Source of the DNA: CAYUEN01 sp964443745
Lineage (GTDB): Bacteria > Campylobacterota > Campylobacteria > Campylobacterales > QNZT01
Length of the DNA: 16,414 nucleotides
Direction: 5' to 3'
Assembly: GCA_964443745.1 (NCBI GenBank)
Contig: CAYUEN010000039.1
Span: 1 to 16,414 of the forward strand
Shown here: piece after piece, positions 5,653-13,045 of the stretch
Layout of the letters: each line of letters opens with the position of its first letter
Position numbering within the stretch: position 1 is the stretch's first letter
The notes under the pieces: model-generated
Databases searched by the model: none
Seen by the model: only the letters and a program-made list of their open reading frames with translations
What the model was told of the DNA's origin: nothing
Made by a program: the position numbers and the translations under genes

Positions 5653-6249
5653 GTGGAGATGCAGCTCGTCGACGATCTTATCAAAGTCTCTCTTTCGATG
5701 TTTCGCAAAGATTTCATCGGCATTTTCCACGGTTCACTCTCCGCCAAAGTCGAGGAGGATCGCTTCATCATCAACAAAAAGGAGGCGATTTTCGACGAAT
5801 TGACCCCCTTGGATTTCATCGAACTCAACAACACACGAGACTACCGCTGGAAAGACGCCAGTATCGATGCACCGATCCATTACCACATCTATCAGAACAT
5901 CAGCGAAGCCAAATATATCGCCTATACGATGCCTCCTTTCGTGACCGCCTATACGCTCGAACACGAAACGATCAACCCCAAAGACTACTTCGGAGCCGGG
6001 AAGTTGGGGAACATCGAAATCTACGATCCGGGCCGCTACGAGACATGGTACGACCGTGCAAAGATAGAGATCTATCAGAAAATGCAGAAATCCGAACAAT
6101 CGCTACTCGTGATCAAAGGTTACGGCGTCTACGCATATGACAGAGATTTGAAAAACCTCGTCAAAACGATTGCGCTTTTGGAGAATAGTTGCAAAATTCT
6201 CCACCGGAATGCCCAATACAGAGGGCGGGGACACTACCCTCTCTCTTAG
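5653..6249 (+). CDS. Class II aldolase/adducin-fold protein lacking zinc ligands
   Basis: Protein of 198 aa with the class II aldolase/adducin fold: GIFHGSLSAKV (23-33), the LTPLDFIEL segment (50-58), IHYHIYQNISEAKYIAYTMPP (75-95) and LLVIKGYGVYAYD (151-162). In active members such as fuculose-phosphate aldolase, zinc is held by His-x-His in an H-T-H-P motif and by a third His before a Gly. Here these positions are Y91, M93 and Y157, and the catalytic Glu region reads IDAPIHY. It is thus probably not a zinc aldolase, and its function is unknown. The start is GTG 5653, 5 nt after a strong AAGGAGG; an ATG at 5651 is in the wrong frame, and ATG 5659 would be 11 nt away. It stands alone between rsmH (divergent) and the ppiD-ftsAZ cluster. 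Confidence 0.8.
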   Translation: MEMQLVDDLIKVSLSMFRKDFIGIFHGSLSAKVEEDRFIINKKEAIFDELTPLDFIELNNTRDYRWKDASIDAPIHYHIYQNISEAKYIAYTMPPFVTAYTLEHETINPKDYFGAGKLGNIEIYDPGRYETWYDRAKIEIYQKMQKSEQSLLVIKGYGVYAYDRDLKNLVKTIALLENSCKILHRNAQYRGRGHYPLS

Positions 6250-6271
6250 TATTTATTTACACATAAAATCT

Positions 6272-6285
6272 AATATTCAAATATT
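6272..6285. repeat. AT-rich inverted repeat (AATATT-CA-AATATT)
   Basis: Six-base arms around a 2-base centre, in the 125-bp AT-rich gap before the ppiD-like gene. It has no GC stem, so it is not a convincing terminator; protein binding or chance are the alternatives. Confidence 0.45.
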
Positions 6286-6291
6286 ATTTTC

Positions 6292-6310
6292 GAATAAGTA
6301 AAGCTTATTC
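6292..6310. repeat. 7-bp inverted repeat, possible weak terminator or operator
   Basis: GAATAAG and CTTATTC pair perfectly around the 5-base loop TAAAG, followed by TATTTTAAAC. It lies 43 bp after the aldolase-like stop codon and 20 bp before the ppiD-like -10 box. It is too AT-rich to be a good intrinsic terminator, and its position also suits a repressor site for the division operon promoter. Confidence 0.45.
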
Positions 6311-6329
6311 TATTTTAAACTCTTTTGAC

Positions 6330-6335
6330 TATAAT
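6330..6335 (+). promoter_or_regulatory. -10 element for the ppiD-like/ftsA/ftsZ operon
   Basis: A perfect TATAAT in a T-rich context, with transcription expected near 6342 and a leader of about 33 nt. The only ribosome-site candidate before ATG 6375 is a modest GGA at 6366-6368. No other promoter is evident before ftsZ, so this probably drives all three genes. Confidence 0.6.
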
Positions 6336-6374
6336 TCATGGTTTATCGGACAAATATAAAATGCAGGAATACAA

Positions 6375-7835
6375 ATGATTTCATGGATGCAGAAGCACCG
6401 AAAATATCTTGTCATCACGATCTGGATCAGCACTTTCGCGTTCGTCGCGGCCGGATTCGTGGGCTGGGGCGCCTATAGCTACAATCAAGATCGAGCCAAC
6501 GCGATCGCTAAAGTGGGAGAGGTGAAGATCACGGGAAAAGAGTTGCAACAGACCTACTCCAATCTCTACAACTACTACAACAAAATGCTCGGGGGCCAGC
6601 TCACGAAAGAGAAGGCCGAAGAGTTGAAACTGCAAGATATCGCGCTCAACCAGCTGATGCGCGAAGCGCTGCTGCTCAACTACGCCAGAGAGCTCGGCAT
6701 CAGCGTACTCGATTCGGAGGTGATCACCGAGCTGCAGCGAATCGACACTTTCAAGACCAACGGCGTTTTCGACAAGGAGAAATATTTCAAGGTGCTCAAA
6801 TCGCTGGGGACCAATGCGAAAGATTTTGAAAAGTCACTGAAGAAAGAGATCGCGATCGGTAAACTTCAGAAAGTGCTGAAGCTCCCCGCCACGCCGCTCG
6901 AGACAGAAAGCATCGCCGCCGCGATGTATCTCGCCGACAAACTGAAACTGAAAATCATACCCGCACACCCCGAAAGCGTCACCGTAACCGATGAGGAAAT
7001 CAAGAGTTACTGGGAAGCGAACAAAGCCCGTTACCAAAGCCCCAAAACCTATACGCTCGAAGTGATCGAGGTAAACGCGACAACCCTCGCCGTCTCCGAT
7101 GACGATCTCAAATCTTTCTATGAAGAGAAAAAATACCGTTTCAAAGACGAAAACGACAAGATTTTGCCTTTCGAAAAGGCGAAAGAGGAGGTGAAAAAGG
7201 CGGTGCAGATGAAAAAGGCGAAGACAGAGGCGCTCAAGAAATATCTCGCCCTCAAAGCCGGCAAGGTCAAACCACAGCGTGTCGTCACGATAGATGAAAA
7301 CGATCACAGTTTTCCGATCGAGAAGCTCGCGAAGACCGCGGTAGGTGAGTTCATCAAATCTATTCCTACGGCAAACGGCTATATGACCGCACGCCTCCTC
7401 AAAGTAACCCAACCCCAACCGCTTCCCTTCGAAGAGGCGAAAGAGCTCGCCAAAAAGGATCTGCTGATCGAAAAACGGTTCGCAGAACTCGAAAAACAGG
7501 CCAAGGAGGCGATGGAAAAGTTGGATGACGCGAAAGAGACTCCTTTCGTGACACAGGAGGATGTCGAGAAGATTCCCGGCCTTTCCAAAGAGGAGGCGGT
7601 CCAGTTTCTGAACCATCTCTTCACTCAAAAGAGTGAGAAGGGATATTATCTTTTCAAAGACAAAGCGGTCGCTTACGAAATCGTCGCACAAAAGCTCCTC
7701 GACAAAGAGAAGATGGAAAAAAACAGAGCCAAACTGGAAAATGCTGCCGGCACGATCAAACAGAACGATACAAGAAACGGTTTGATCCGAAGGCTGGAAA
7801 AGAGATACAGTATCGAAAAATATTACAAAGGATAA
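6375..7835 (+). CDS. PpiD-like membrane-anchored periplasmic chaperone (SurA N-terminal domain)
   Basis: Protein of 486 aa with a short cytoplasmic start, one membrane helix (about 11-34) and a large lysine-rich periplasmic region. Residues about 35-175 match the SurA/PpiD N-terminal chaperone domain (ANAIAKVGEVKITGKELQQTY, then ALNQLMREALLLNYARELGI). The C-terminal part resembles the PpiD tail. E. coli PpiD is about 620 aa and carries a parvulin domain; I cannot find a parvulin signature here, so this is probably a chaperone without proline isomerase activity. Two similar segments (VTDEEIKSYWEANKARY and VSDDDLKSFYEEKKYRF) suggest an internal repeat. It is the first gene of the ftsA-ftsZ operon, as in Campylobacter jejuni, and is separated from ftsA by 3 bp. 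The likely role is folding of outer-membrane and secreted proteins. Confidence 0.85.
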   Translation: MISWMQKHRKYLVITIWISTFAFVAAGFVGWGAYSYNQDRANAIAKVGEVKITGKELQQTYSNLYNYYNKMLGGQLTKEKAEELKLQDIALNQLMREALLLNYARELGISVLDSEVITELQRIDTFKTNGVFDKEKYFKVLKSLGTNAKDFEKSLKKEIAIGKLQKVLKLPATPLETESIAAAMYLADKLKLKIIPAHPESVTVTDEEIKSYWEANKARYQSPKTYTLEVIEVNATTLAVSDDDLKSFYEEKKYRFKDENDKILPFEKAKEEVKKAVQMKKAKTEALKKYLALKAGKVKPQRVVTIDENDHSFPIEKLAKTAVGEFIKSIPTANGYMTARLLKVTQPQPLPFEEAKELAKKDLLIEKRFAELEKQAKEAMEKLDDAKETPFVTQEDVEKIPGLSKEEAVQFLNHLFTQKSEKGYYLFKDKAVAYEIVAQKLLDKEKMEKNRAKLENAAGTIKQNDTRNGLIRRLEKRYSIEKYYKG

Positions 7836-7838
7836 ACG

Positions 7839-9215
7839 GTGAAGAGTATCATCCTGGGTGTAGATATCGGTTCGACGAAAGTGTGCGCGATCATCGCGCA
7901 GAAGAGTGACGAGGGGATCAAGATACTGGGAGCGGGCATCGCCAAATCCCAGGGAATCAAAAAGGGGATCATTACCAATATCGAACTCGCTTCGCGCGCG
8001 ATCAAACATGCGATCAACGACGCCAAACGCGTCGCTGGAACTCACTACGACAAGGTAGTCGTCTCCATCTCCGGTGCCTATACAAAAAGCGTTGACAGTT
8101 ATGGGGTCGTGAACGTCCCCAACAAAGAGATCGGTATCAAGGAGATCAACCGCGTCCTGCAGATGGCCGACCACAACGCGAACATCCCCAACGAATACGA
8201 AAAACTACATGTCTTGCCTTACAACTTCAAAGTGGACGAACACAGCAACATCGAAGATCCTCTCGGCATGAACGGCTCACGACTGGAGGTCCAGGTCCAC
8301 ATCATCACCGTCCTCAAATCGAGCCTCAACAATCTGAAAAAAGCGGTCAAATCCGCCTCCATCGAAGTCGACAATATCGTTCTCAACGGATACGCATCGA
8401 GTATCGCGGTCCTGAACGACGACGAAAAAGAGCTGGGTGTCGCCGTCATCGATATGGGAGGGGCCACCTGCAATATCGCGATCCACCTGGGCAACTCGAT
8501 TCGCTACAACGATTTTCTCGGCGTCGGATCGAGCAACATCACCAACGATCTCTCGATGGCGCTCCACACTCCCATCAGCGCGGCCGAACGCGTCAAGATC
8601 GATTACGGCTCTCTCAAACTCGACAGCAACGACATCATCGAACTACCCGCCATCGGGGACGAGGGAAGCAAACACGAAGTCTCGCTTGAGATCGTCACCA
8701 ACGTCATTTATGCCCGGGTCGAAGAGACACTGATGATCATCGCCAAATCGATCAACGAAAGTGGATTCAAGGATCAACTCGGTGCGGGCGTGGTGCTGAC
8801 TGGAGGGATGACCAAACTCGACGGGATACGCGATCTGGCCGCGGCTATTTTCGGAAATCTTCCCGTGCGGCTCGCCAAACCTATAGAACACGGAATCGAA
8901 GGGATGTTCGACACCCTCAAGGGACCCGAATACGCCACAGCCATCGGGTTGATCCTCTACGGTGCGGGCAGATTTACGCCCTACGAGATGGATTCGAACC
9001 GAAAACTCCGCTACAAAGATGAAACGATCGAACCCAGTAAAAACGTACATGAGTTTGTCGAAGAGACGCAAAAGCCGTCCGATCTGAGAGAAGACCTCGA
9101 TCTGAGCAACGTCGAGAAGAGTGTGGACGAAGAGTTTCTGGCCCTGGTCAAAGAGGAGTCGAACGTTACAGATGGTTTTAAAAGATTTTGGAATAGAATA
9201 ACACAACTGTTTTAA
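7839..9215 (+). CDS. ftsA: Cell division protein FtsA
   Basis: Actin-like protein of 458 aa that tethers FtsZ to the membrane and recruits later divisome proteins. The phosphate-1 motif VDIGSTKVCAII is at 8-19, the SHS2-type 1C region around 80-160 (VVVSISGAY), phosphate-2 is VIDMGGATCNIAI, and the adenosine motif is VVLTGGMTKLDGI. A variable linker of about 60 residues ends in an amphipathic helix, GFKRFWNRITQLF, at the extreme C-terminus, which is the membrane-targeting sequence. The start is GTG 7839, 3 bp after the ppiD-like stop codon, with GGA about 6 nt upstream. Confidence 0.97.
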   Translation: MKSIILGVDIGSTKVCAIIAQKSDEGIKILGAGIAKSQGIKKGIITNIELASRAIKHAINDAKRVAGTHYDKVVVSISGAYTKSVDSYGVVNVPNKEIGIKEINRVLQMADHNANIPNEYEKLHVLPYNFKVDEHSNIEDPLGMNGSRLEVQVHIITVLKSSLNNLKKAVKSASIEVDNIVLNGYASSIAVLNDDEKELGVAVIDMGGATCNIAIHLGNSIRYNDFLGVGSSNITNDLSMALHTPISAAERVKIDYGSLKLDSNDIIELPAIGDEGSKHEVSLEIVTNVIYARVEETLMIIAKSINESGFKDQLGAGVVLTGGMTKLDGIRDLAAAIFGNLPVRLAKPIEHGIEGMFDTLKGPEYATAIGLILYGAGRFTPYEMDSNRKLRYKDETIEPSKNVHEFVEETQKPSDLREDLDLSNVEKSVDEEFLALVKEESNVTDGFKRFWNRITQLF

Positions 9216-9237
9216 CAAAAAAGAGGAGAAAAGAAGT

Positions 9238-10365
9238 ATGTCAAACAAACAACAGGTTGTAGGCGCGCAAATCAAGGTGATCGGTGTCGGCGGCGGAGGA
9301 GGAAACATGATCAATCATATGATCAGCGAGGGGATCGGAGAGATCGACCTGATTGCCGCCAATACCGACGCACAGGCATTGGAAGCTTCTCTTGCGGACA
9401 GAAAGCTCCAGCTGGGCGAGCGCAAAACCAGAGGACTGGGTGCGGGGATGAAGCCCGAAATCGGCCGAAACGCGGCGATGGAGAGTTATGACGATATCAA
9501 GGAAGCGCTCGAAGGCGCTGATATCGTTTTCATCGCATCCGGTCTGGGCGGAGGAACGGGTACGGGTGCGTCTCCTGTCGTCGCACAGGCTGCCAAAGAG
9601 GTGGGTGCGCTCACCGTCTCCGTCGTGACCAAACCTTTCAGCTTCGAAGGACGCAAACGCTCCAAACTCGCGGCCGAAGGGATCGAAGAGCTCAAAAAAG
9701 AGAGCGATTCGATCGTCGTAATCCCCAATGACAAACTTCTCTCCATCGTCGACAAACATCTGGGAATCAAAGAGAGCTTCAAACTCGTCGACAATATTCT
9801 CAGCCGTGCGGTAGGCGGTATGAGCTCGGTCGTTCTCTCCTACGGGGACAACGATATCAATCTCGACTTCGCGGATGTCCAGACGGTCATGAGCCATAAA
9901 GGCATGGCGATTTTGGGTGTCGGAGAAGCTGAAGGCGACGATGCGGCGATCGAAGCGGTCAAAAACGCGATCGAATCTCCGCTACTGGACAATATGAGCA
10001 TCAACGGCGCTATGGGTGTTCTGGTCCATTTCCATATCCACCCGAATTTCCCTCTCACACAAATCCAGAGTGCGATGGATATCATTTATGACAGCGCAGA
10101 CGAAGATGCGGATGTTATTTTCGGTACGACGACCAATGAGAATCTCGCGGAAAACGAAGTGAAGATCACGATTGTCGCGACCGGATTCGAGCAAAACGAG
10201 CAAAAGGGGGTTGACGCCGTGAACAATATCGAGTGCGAAAAGCCTTCTGAGGCTCCCAAAGAGCAGCCTTTCGCCGGCATCCGCAGGCGCATCGCCAACG
10301 CCGACTACGATCTCATAGATGACGATTTGGATTATCCGACGTTCCTAAGACGTCAGATGGATTGA
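9238..10365 (+). CDS. ftsZ: Cell division protein FtsZ
   Basis: Tubulin-like GTPase of 375 aa that forms the Z ring. The nucleotide-binding glycines GVGGGGGN lie at 16-23, the tubulin signature GGGTGTG at 104-110, and the T7 catalytic loop NLDFADVQTVM is present. The acidic linker of about 45 residues leads to the C-terminal peptide DDDLDYPTFLRRQMD, the docking site for FtsA. Linker and peptide are short and intact. ATG 9238 follows a strong GAGGAG at 9223-9228. It is the last gene of the operon, 22 bp after ftsA. Confidence 0.98.
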   Translation: MSNKQQVVGAQIKVIGVGGGGGNMINHMISEGIGEIDLIAANTDAQALEASLADRKLQLGERKTRGLGAGMKPEIGRNAAMESYDDIKEALEGADIVFIASGLGGGTGTGASPVVAQAAKEVGALTVSVVTKPFSFEGRKRSKLAAEGIEELKKESDSIVVIPNDKLLSIVDKHLGIKESFKLVDNILSRAVGGMSSVVLSYGDNDINLDFADVQTVMSHKGMAILGVGEAEGDDAAIEAVKNAIESPLLDNMSINGAMGVLVHFHIHPNFPLTQIQSAMDIIYDSADEDADVIFGTTTNENLAENEVKITIVATGFEQNEQKGVDAVNNIECEKPSEAPKEQPFAGIRRRIANADYDLIDDDLDYPTFLRRQMD

Positions 10366-10393
10366 TTTCGCCCATTTTTTTCGAGATATCGAA

Positions 10394-10410
10394 GGCGGGA
10401 ATTCCCCGCC
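10394..10410. terminator. GC-rich hairpin between convergent ftsZ and sel1-like gene
   Basis: GGCGGG (10394-10399) pairs with CCCGCC (10405-10410) around AATTC. It lies 29 bp after the ftsZ stop codon and 5 bp after the sel1-like stop codon, so it could end both transcripts. Neither side has a good run of T after the stem. A second small inverted repeat, TTCGA-GATA-TCGAA, and a T-run lie just to the left. Confidence 0.5.
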
Positions 10411-10414
10411 ATCA

Positions 10415-10891
10415 TCATTTGCAGGCGTGGTGTTCGAGATTAGCGCGTGATGCCTGCACTTTCCTGATCAACGCGAACGCTTTTTTCATATCTTTTTCGA
10501 TTCCGCCTTTACCCTCTTTGTAGATGATCGCGAGATTGTATTGTGCCATCGCATCCCCCTGGGCAGCAGCCTTTTCGTACCATTTGACAGCACGTTGTAT
10601 ATCAGGGGCGACTTTCAAGCCGTTTTCATACATCGTTCCAAGAAGATACTGCGCCTGTGCATCTCCATTGTTGGCCGCCTTCGCAAGCCAATAGAACGCT
10701 TTTTCATGATCGATCTTCACGCCGATTCCATCCAGAAACATCTCTCCAAGCATCGTCTGGGAATCGACATCCCCACTTTTGGCAAGTTCGAAAAAGGCGT
10801 TGTAACTCTCTTGATCCTCCAAGGAGGAGTTGTGGGTTCCGCCAAAAAGAAGGCTACCAGCCAGTAAAAGTCCACAAACTGTTTTTGTCAT
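10415..10891 (-). CDS. Exported Sel1-repeat protein
   Basis: Protein of 158 aa with an N-terminal signal peptide (MTKTVCGLLLAGSLLFGG, cleavage near 18-20, no lipobox). Three Sel1-like (TPR-type) repeats of 36 residues follow, each starting Gly-Asp: GDVDSQTMLGEMF, GDAQAQYLLGTMY and GDAMAQYNLAIIY. The repeats are related to the Helicobacter Hcp proteins but lack their paired cysteines; only C6 and the penultimate C157 are present. Such proteins are usually periplasmic scaffolds, and the partner is unknown. The ATG has GGAAAG about 5 nt upstream. It is convergent with ftsZ and lies downstream of the amidase gene, separated by 124 bp of AT-rich DNA, so it is probably transcribed alone. Confidence 0.87.
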   Translation of the reverse strand: MTKTVCGLLLAGSLLFGGTHNSSLEDQESYNAFFELAKSGDVDSQTMLGEMFLDGIGVKIDHEKAFYWLAKAANNGDAQAQYLLGTMYENGLKVAPDIQRAVKWYEKAAAQGDAMAQYNLAIIYKEGKGGIEKDMKKAFALIRKVQASRANLEHHACK

Positions 10892-10912
10892 TTTTACTTT
10901 CCTTTTTTATCC

Positions 10913-10924
10913 AAGATACCCTTA
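10913..10924 (-). promoter_or_regulatory. 12-base motif TAAGGGTATCTT upstream of the sel1-like gene
   Basis: The same 12 bases on the same strand also lie upstream of rppH (15958-15969). TATCTT is an acceptable -10 hexamer and would start transcription about 15 nt before the ATG, leaving just the ribosome site. A TATAAA at 10945-10950 on the same strand is the alternative -10. Confidence 0.35.
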
Positions 10925-10941
10925 GATCGGCAGAAAAGTAA

Positions 10942-11023
10942 AATTTTATAACTTTTTTATGACCTTTTTGGCATTTTTGTCAAATAGATCACTATTTTAC
11001 CCACTTTTTTAAGCGCTATTTTA
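10942..11023. other. Phased T-tracts and a 10-bp direct repeat (probable curved DNA)
   Basis: On the plus strand T-tracts centre near 10946, 10956, 10967, 10976, 10997, 11008 and 11020, close to one helical turn apart (one step is two turns). CTATTTTACC occurs at 10992-11001 and again at 11016-11025, where it includes the end of the amidase gene. The stretch lies between two minus-strand genes and should be intrinsically bent. Periodic T-tracts are known upstream of Campylobacterota promoters. Confidence 0.5.
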
Positions 11024-11894
11024 CCTCTATGAACCTTTTCGACAAATCATGATAGAATTCGATTCGGCGATCTCGGAGAAATGGCCAGATTTTTCGCACC
11101 TCATCGTTTCTTGCATAATCGATTTGGACATATACCACCTCTTCGACGGAGCTTTCAGATCGGGCGAGAAGTTCTCCTTGCGGCCCTACGGCAAAAGAGT
11201 TCCCCCAGAATCGTATCCCGTCAAGATGTCCCTTCTCGTCCTCTTCGTAACCGACACGGTTGACCGCGATCAGGGGCAGCCCGTTGGCGATCGCATGGCC
11301 TCGCTGTACCGCGATCCAACTCTCCAACTGCCTTGACTTCTCCTCCTCGCTGTCTTCGTCGAACCATCCGATAGCGGTAGGATAGATCAGAATCTGCGCC
11401 CCTTTGAGAGCCATGATGCGTGCGGCTTCCGGGAACCACTGATCCCAGCATATCAACACGCCGAGCCTTCCGACACTCGTATCGATCGGCTCAAATCCCA
11501 AATCCCCGGGAGCGAAGTAGAACTTTTCATAAAAGCCGGGATCGTCCGGTATATGCATCTTTCGATATTTACCGGCGATCTTTCCGTCTTTTTCGAAGAC
11601 AACGGCGGTGTTGTGATACAATCCCGGCGCACGTTTCTCAAACAGCGAAGCGACCAAAACCACTTCGAATTTTTTGGCGATACCGCCCCAATACTCCAGA
11701 TCCTCCTCGTATCGCTCCGCCAAATCGAAATGGCCCACATCTTCATAAATACAGAAATATCGACTCTGATGCAACTCCTGCAGCACCACGAGCTCGGCCC
11801 CTTCTCTGGACGCCTCTTCGATCATAGATACCGTTTTCGCGACGGTCTCCTCCATACTTCCTTGATATCTGTGTTGAATCATCGCCGTTTTCAT
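11016..11894 (-). CDS. aguB: N-carbamoylputrescine amidase (nitrilase superfamily)
   Basis: Cytoplasmic carbon-nitrogen hydrolase of 292 aa. The catalytic triad is visible: E40 in VVLQELHQSRYF, K112 in KYRKMHIPDDPGFYEKFYF, and C149 in GVLICWDQWFPEAAR. The HIPDDPGFYEKFYF segment and RFWGNSFAVGPQGE are characteristic of AguB, which hydrolyses N-carbamoylputrescine to putrescine in the arginine/agmatine route. The partner agmatine deiminase is not in this window. ATG 11894 overlaps the folP stop codon by ATGA and has AGGAG 7 nt upstream, so it is the last gene of the rppH-lysC-hobA-holB-folP operon. Another nitrilase-type amidase is the only realistic alternative. Confidence 0.9.
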   Translation of the reverse strand: MKTAMIQHRYQGSMEETVAKTVSMIEEASREGAELVVLQELHQSRYFCIYEDVGHFDLAERYEEDLEYWGGIAKKFEVVLVASLFEKRAPGLYHNTAVVFEKDGKIAGKYRKMHIPDDPGFYEKFYFAPGDLGFEPIDTSVGRLGVLICWDQWFPEAARIMALKGAQILIYPTAIGWFDEDSEEEKSRQLESWIAVQRGHAIANGLPLIAVNRVGYEEDEKGHLDGIRFWGNSFAVGPQGELLARSESSVEEVVYVQIDYARNDEVRKIWPFLRDRRIEFYHDLSKRFIEVK

Positions 11895-13045
11895 ATCAAC
11901 GCTCCTTTGATGGCTTGATGGACCGCGATCGCCTGTCTGTGCTCCTTCACATCATGGCAGCGGATATAGGTGGCACCCTCCTCTATCGCCGCCAGATGTA
12001 TCGCGAGCGTGCCCGGCAGACGCTCTTCGACGGATGAGGGGACGATGCGATCGATCATCGATTTTCTGCTCGCTCCCACGAGCAGAGGGTATCCCAGTTT
12101 CGCGAAATGGCCCAGATGGTGCAGCAGTTGCAGATTGTGTTCCAGATTTTTTCCAAATCCGATCCCCGGATCCAGAATCAACTCCTTCACACCGAATTTC
12201 AGCGCCTTTTCGATACGCATTTTGAAAAAGAGCTCCACCTCCGCAAGCAGATTTTCGTAACGGGGGTTTTGCTGCATCGTTTTGGGTGTACCCTGCATAT
12301 GCATCAAAACGACCGGCACTCCGAATTCCGCGGCCAGCTTCGCGACATCCTCGTCGAAAAGGGCGGTGATATCGTTGATCATACCAAAGCCGTGCTCCAG
12401 CGCATAGCGGATCGCGAGAGGAGCGTAGCTATCCAGACTGAAGCATACCTTCTCATAGAGCTTGCGACGATAGATCGCATCCACGATCGGCCGCAACCTC
12501 TCCAACTCCTCCTTCGGAGGGATCGGATCGCTTCCGGGCCTGGAAGAGACCGCTCCGATATCGATGATCTCGGCCCCCTCCTCTATCATCTCTTCGATTC
12601 GCGCCACCGCCGCCTCTTTGACGAAGCGGCTGTGGGCGTAGAAGCTGTCTTCGTTGGCATTGAGCACTCCCATGATCGAAACCTTGCCGGATACGGGCGG
12701 CAGATGTTTGAGTATAAAGGAGAGCTCTTCGGCAAAACCCTTGAGTCCGAAAGGCTGTGCTTTCTCCTTTTGAGAGAGTATGCGCAACTGTTTGGTCGTC
12801 GCGATCAGCAACGCGTCGGTTCGCTCCCTCGTGCAGCGTATCGTATCCTTTTCGACCGCCAACTCGGCACCGACGGAGAGGGCGTCTTGTTTGAGAATGT
12901 TCGCCGCCGGCGTTCGGATATCCTGTAGATAGAGAAAATGCAACCGCATTTTCTCCACCATGATCTTGTTTCCCTCCAGAGTCGAACCGATACGTTCGAG
13001 AATACGCTTCGCATCCGTCGAATCGGAGAGTCGTACGATCTTCAT
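11891..13045 (-). CDS. folP: Dihydropteroate synthase with N-terminal extension
   Basis: Folate-pathway enzyme that joins p-aminobenzoate to the pterin diphosphate. At 384 aa it is about 100 residues longer than E. coli FolP. The TIM-barrel core (about 122-384) shows the pterin-binding motifs IMGVLNANEDSF (124-135), DIGAVSSRPGS (162-172), LDPGIGFGKN (291-300) and GASRKSM (324-330). Loop 1 is unusual: the standard NVTPDSF reads NANEDSF. The first 120 residues have no motif I recognise; such an extension is common in Campylobacterota FolP. The 4-bp overlap with holB upstream (ATGA at 13042-13045) and with the amidase gene downstream points to coupled translation. Confidence 0.93.
   Translation of the reverse strand: MKIVRLSDSTDAKRILERIGSTLEGNKIMVEKMRLHFLYLQDIRTPAANILKQDALSVGAELAVEKDTIRCTRERTDALLIATTKQLRILSQKEKAQPFGLKGFAEELSFILKHLPPVSGKVSIMGVLNANEDSFYAHSRFVKEAAVARIEEMIEEGAEIIDIGAVSSRPGSDPIPPKEELERLRPIVDAIYRRKLYEKVCFSLDSYAPLAIRYALEHGFGMINDITALFDEDVAKLAAEFGVPVVLMHMQGTPKTMQQNPRYENLLAEVELFFKMRIEKALKFGVKELILDPGIGFGKNLEHNLQLLHHLGHFAKLGYPLLVGASRKSMIDRIVPSSVEERLPGTLAIHLAAIEEGATYIRCHDVKEHRQAIAVHQAIKGALI

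Noticed and set aside
5651..5653. ATG at 5651 as start of the aldolase-like gene
   Set aside because: It is out of frame with the conserved protein and only 3 nt from the ribosome site; GTG 5653 is in frame at a better spacing.
6834..8174. Long minus-strand open frame (446 codons) opposite the ppiD-like gene and ftsA
   Set aside because: It lies wholly antisense to two well-recognised genes, its translation is Phe/Asp/Leu-rich without motifs, and it spans two unrelated genes. It is a codon-bias shadow.
10374..10380. T-run after ftsZ as an intrinsic terminator tail
   Set aside because: The T-run comes before the GC-rich hairpin on the plus strand, and the only upstream stem (GACGT/ACGTC) is about 20 nt away within the ftsZ tail.
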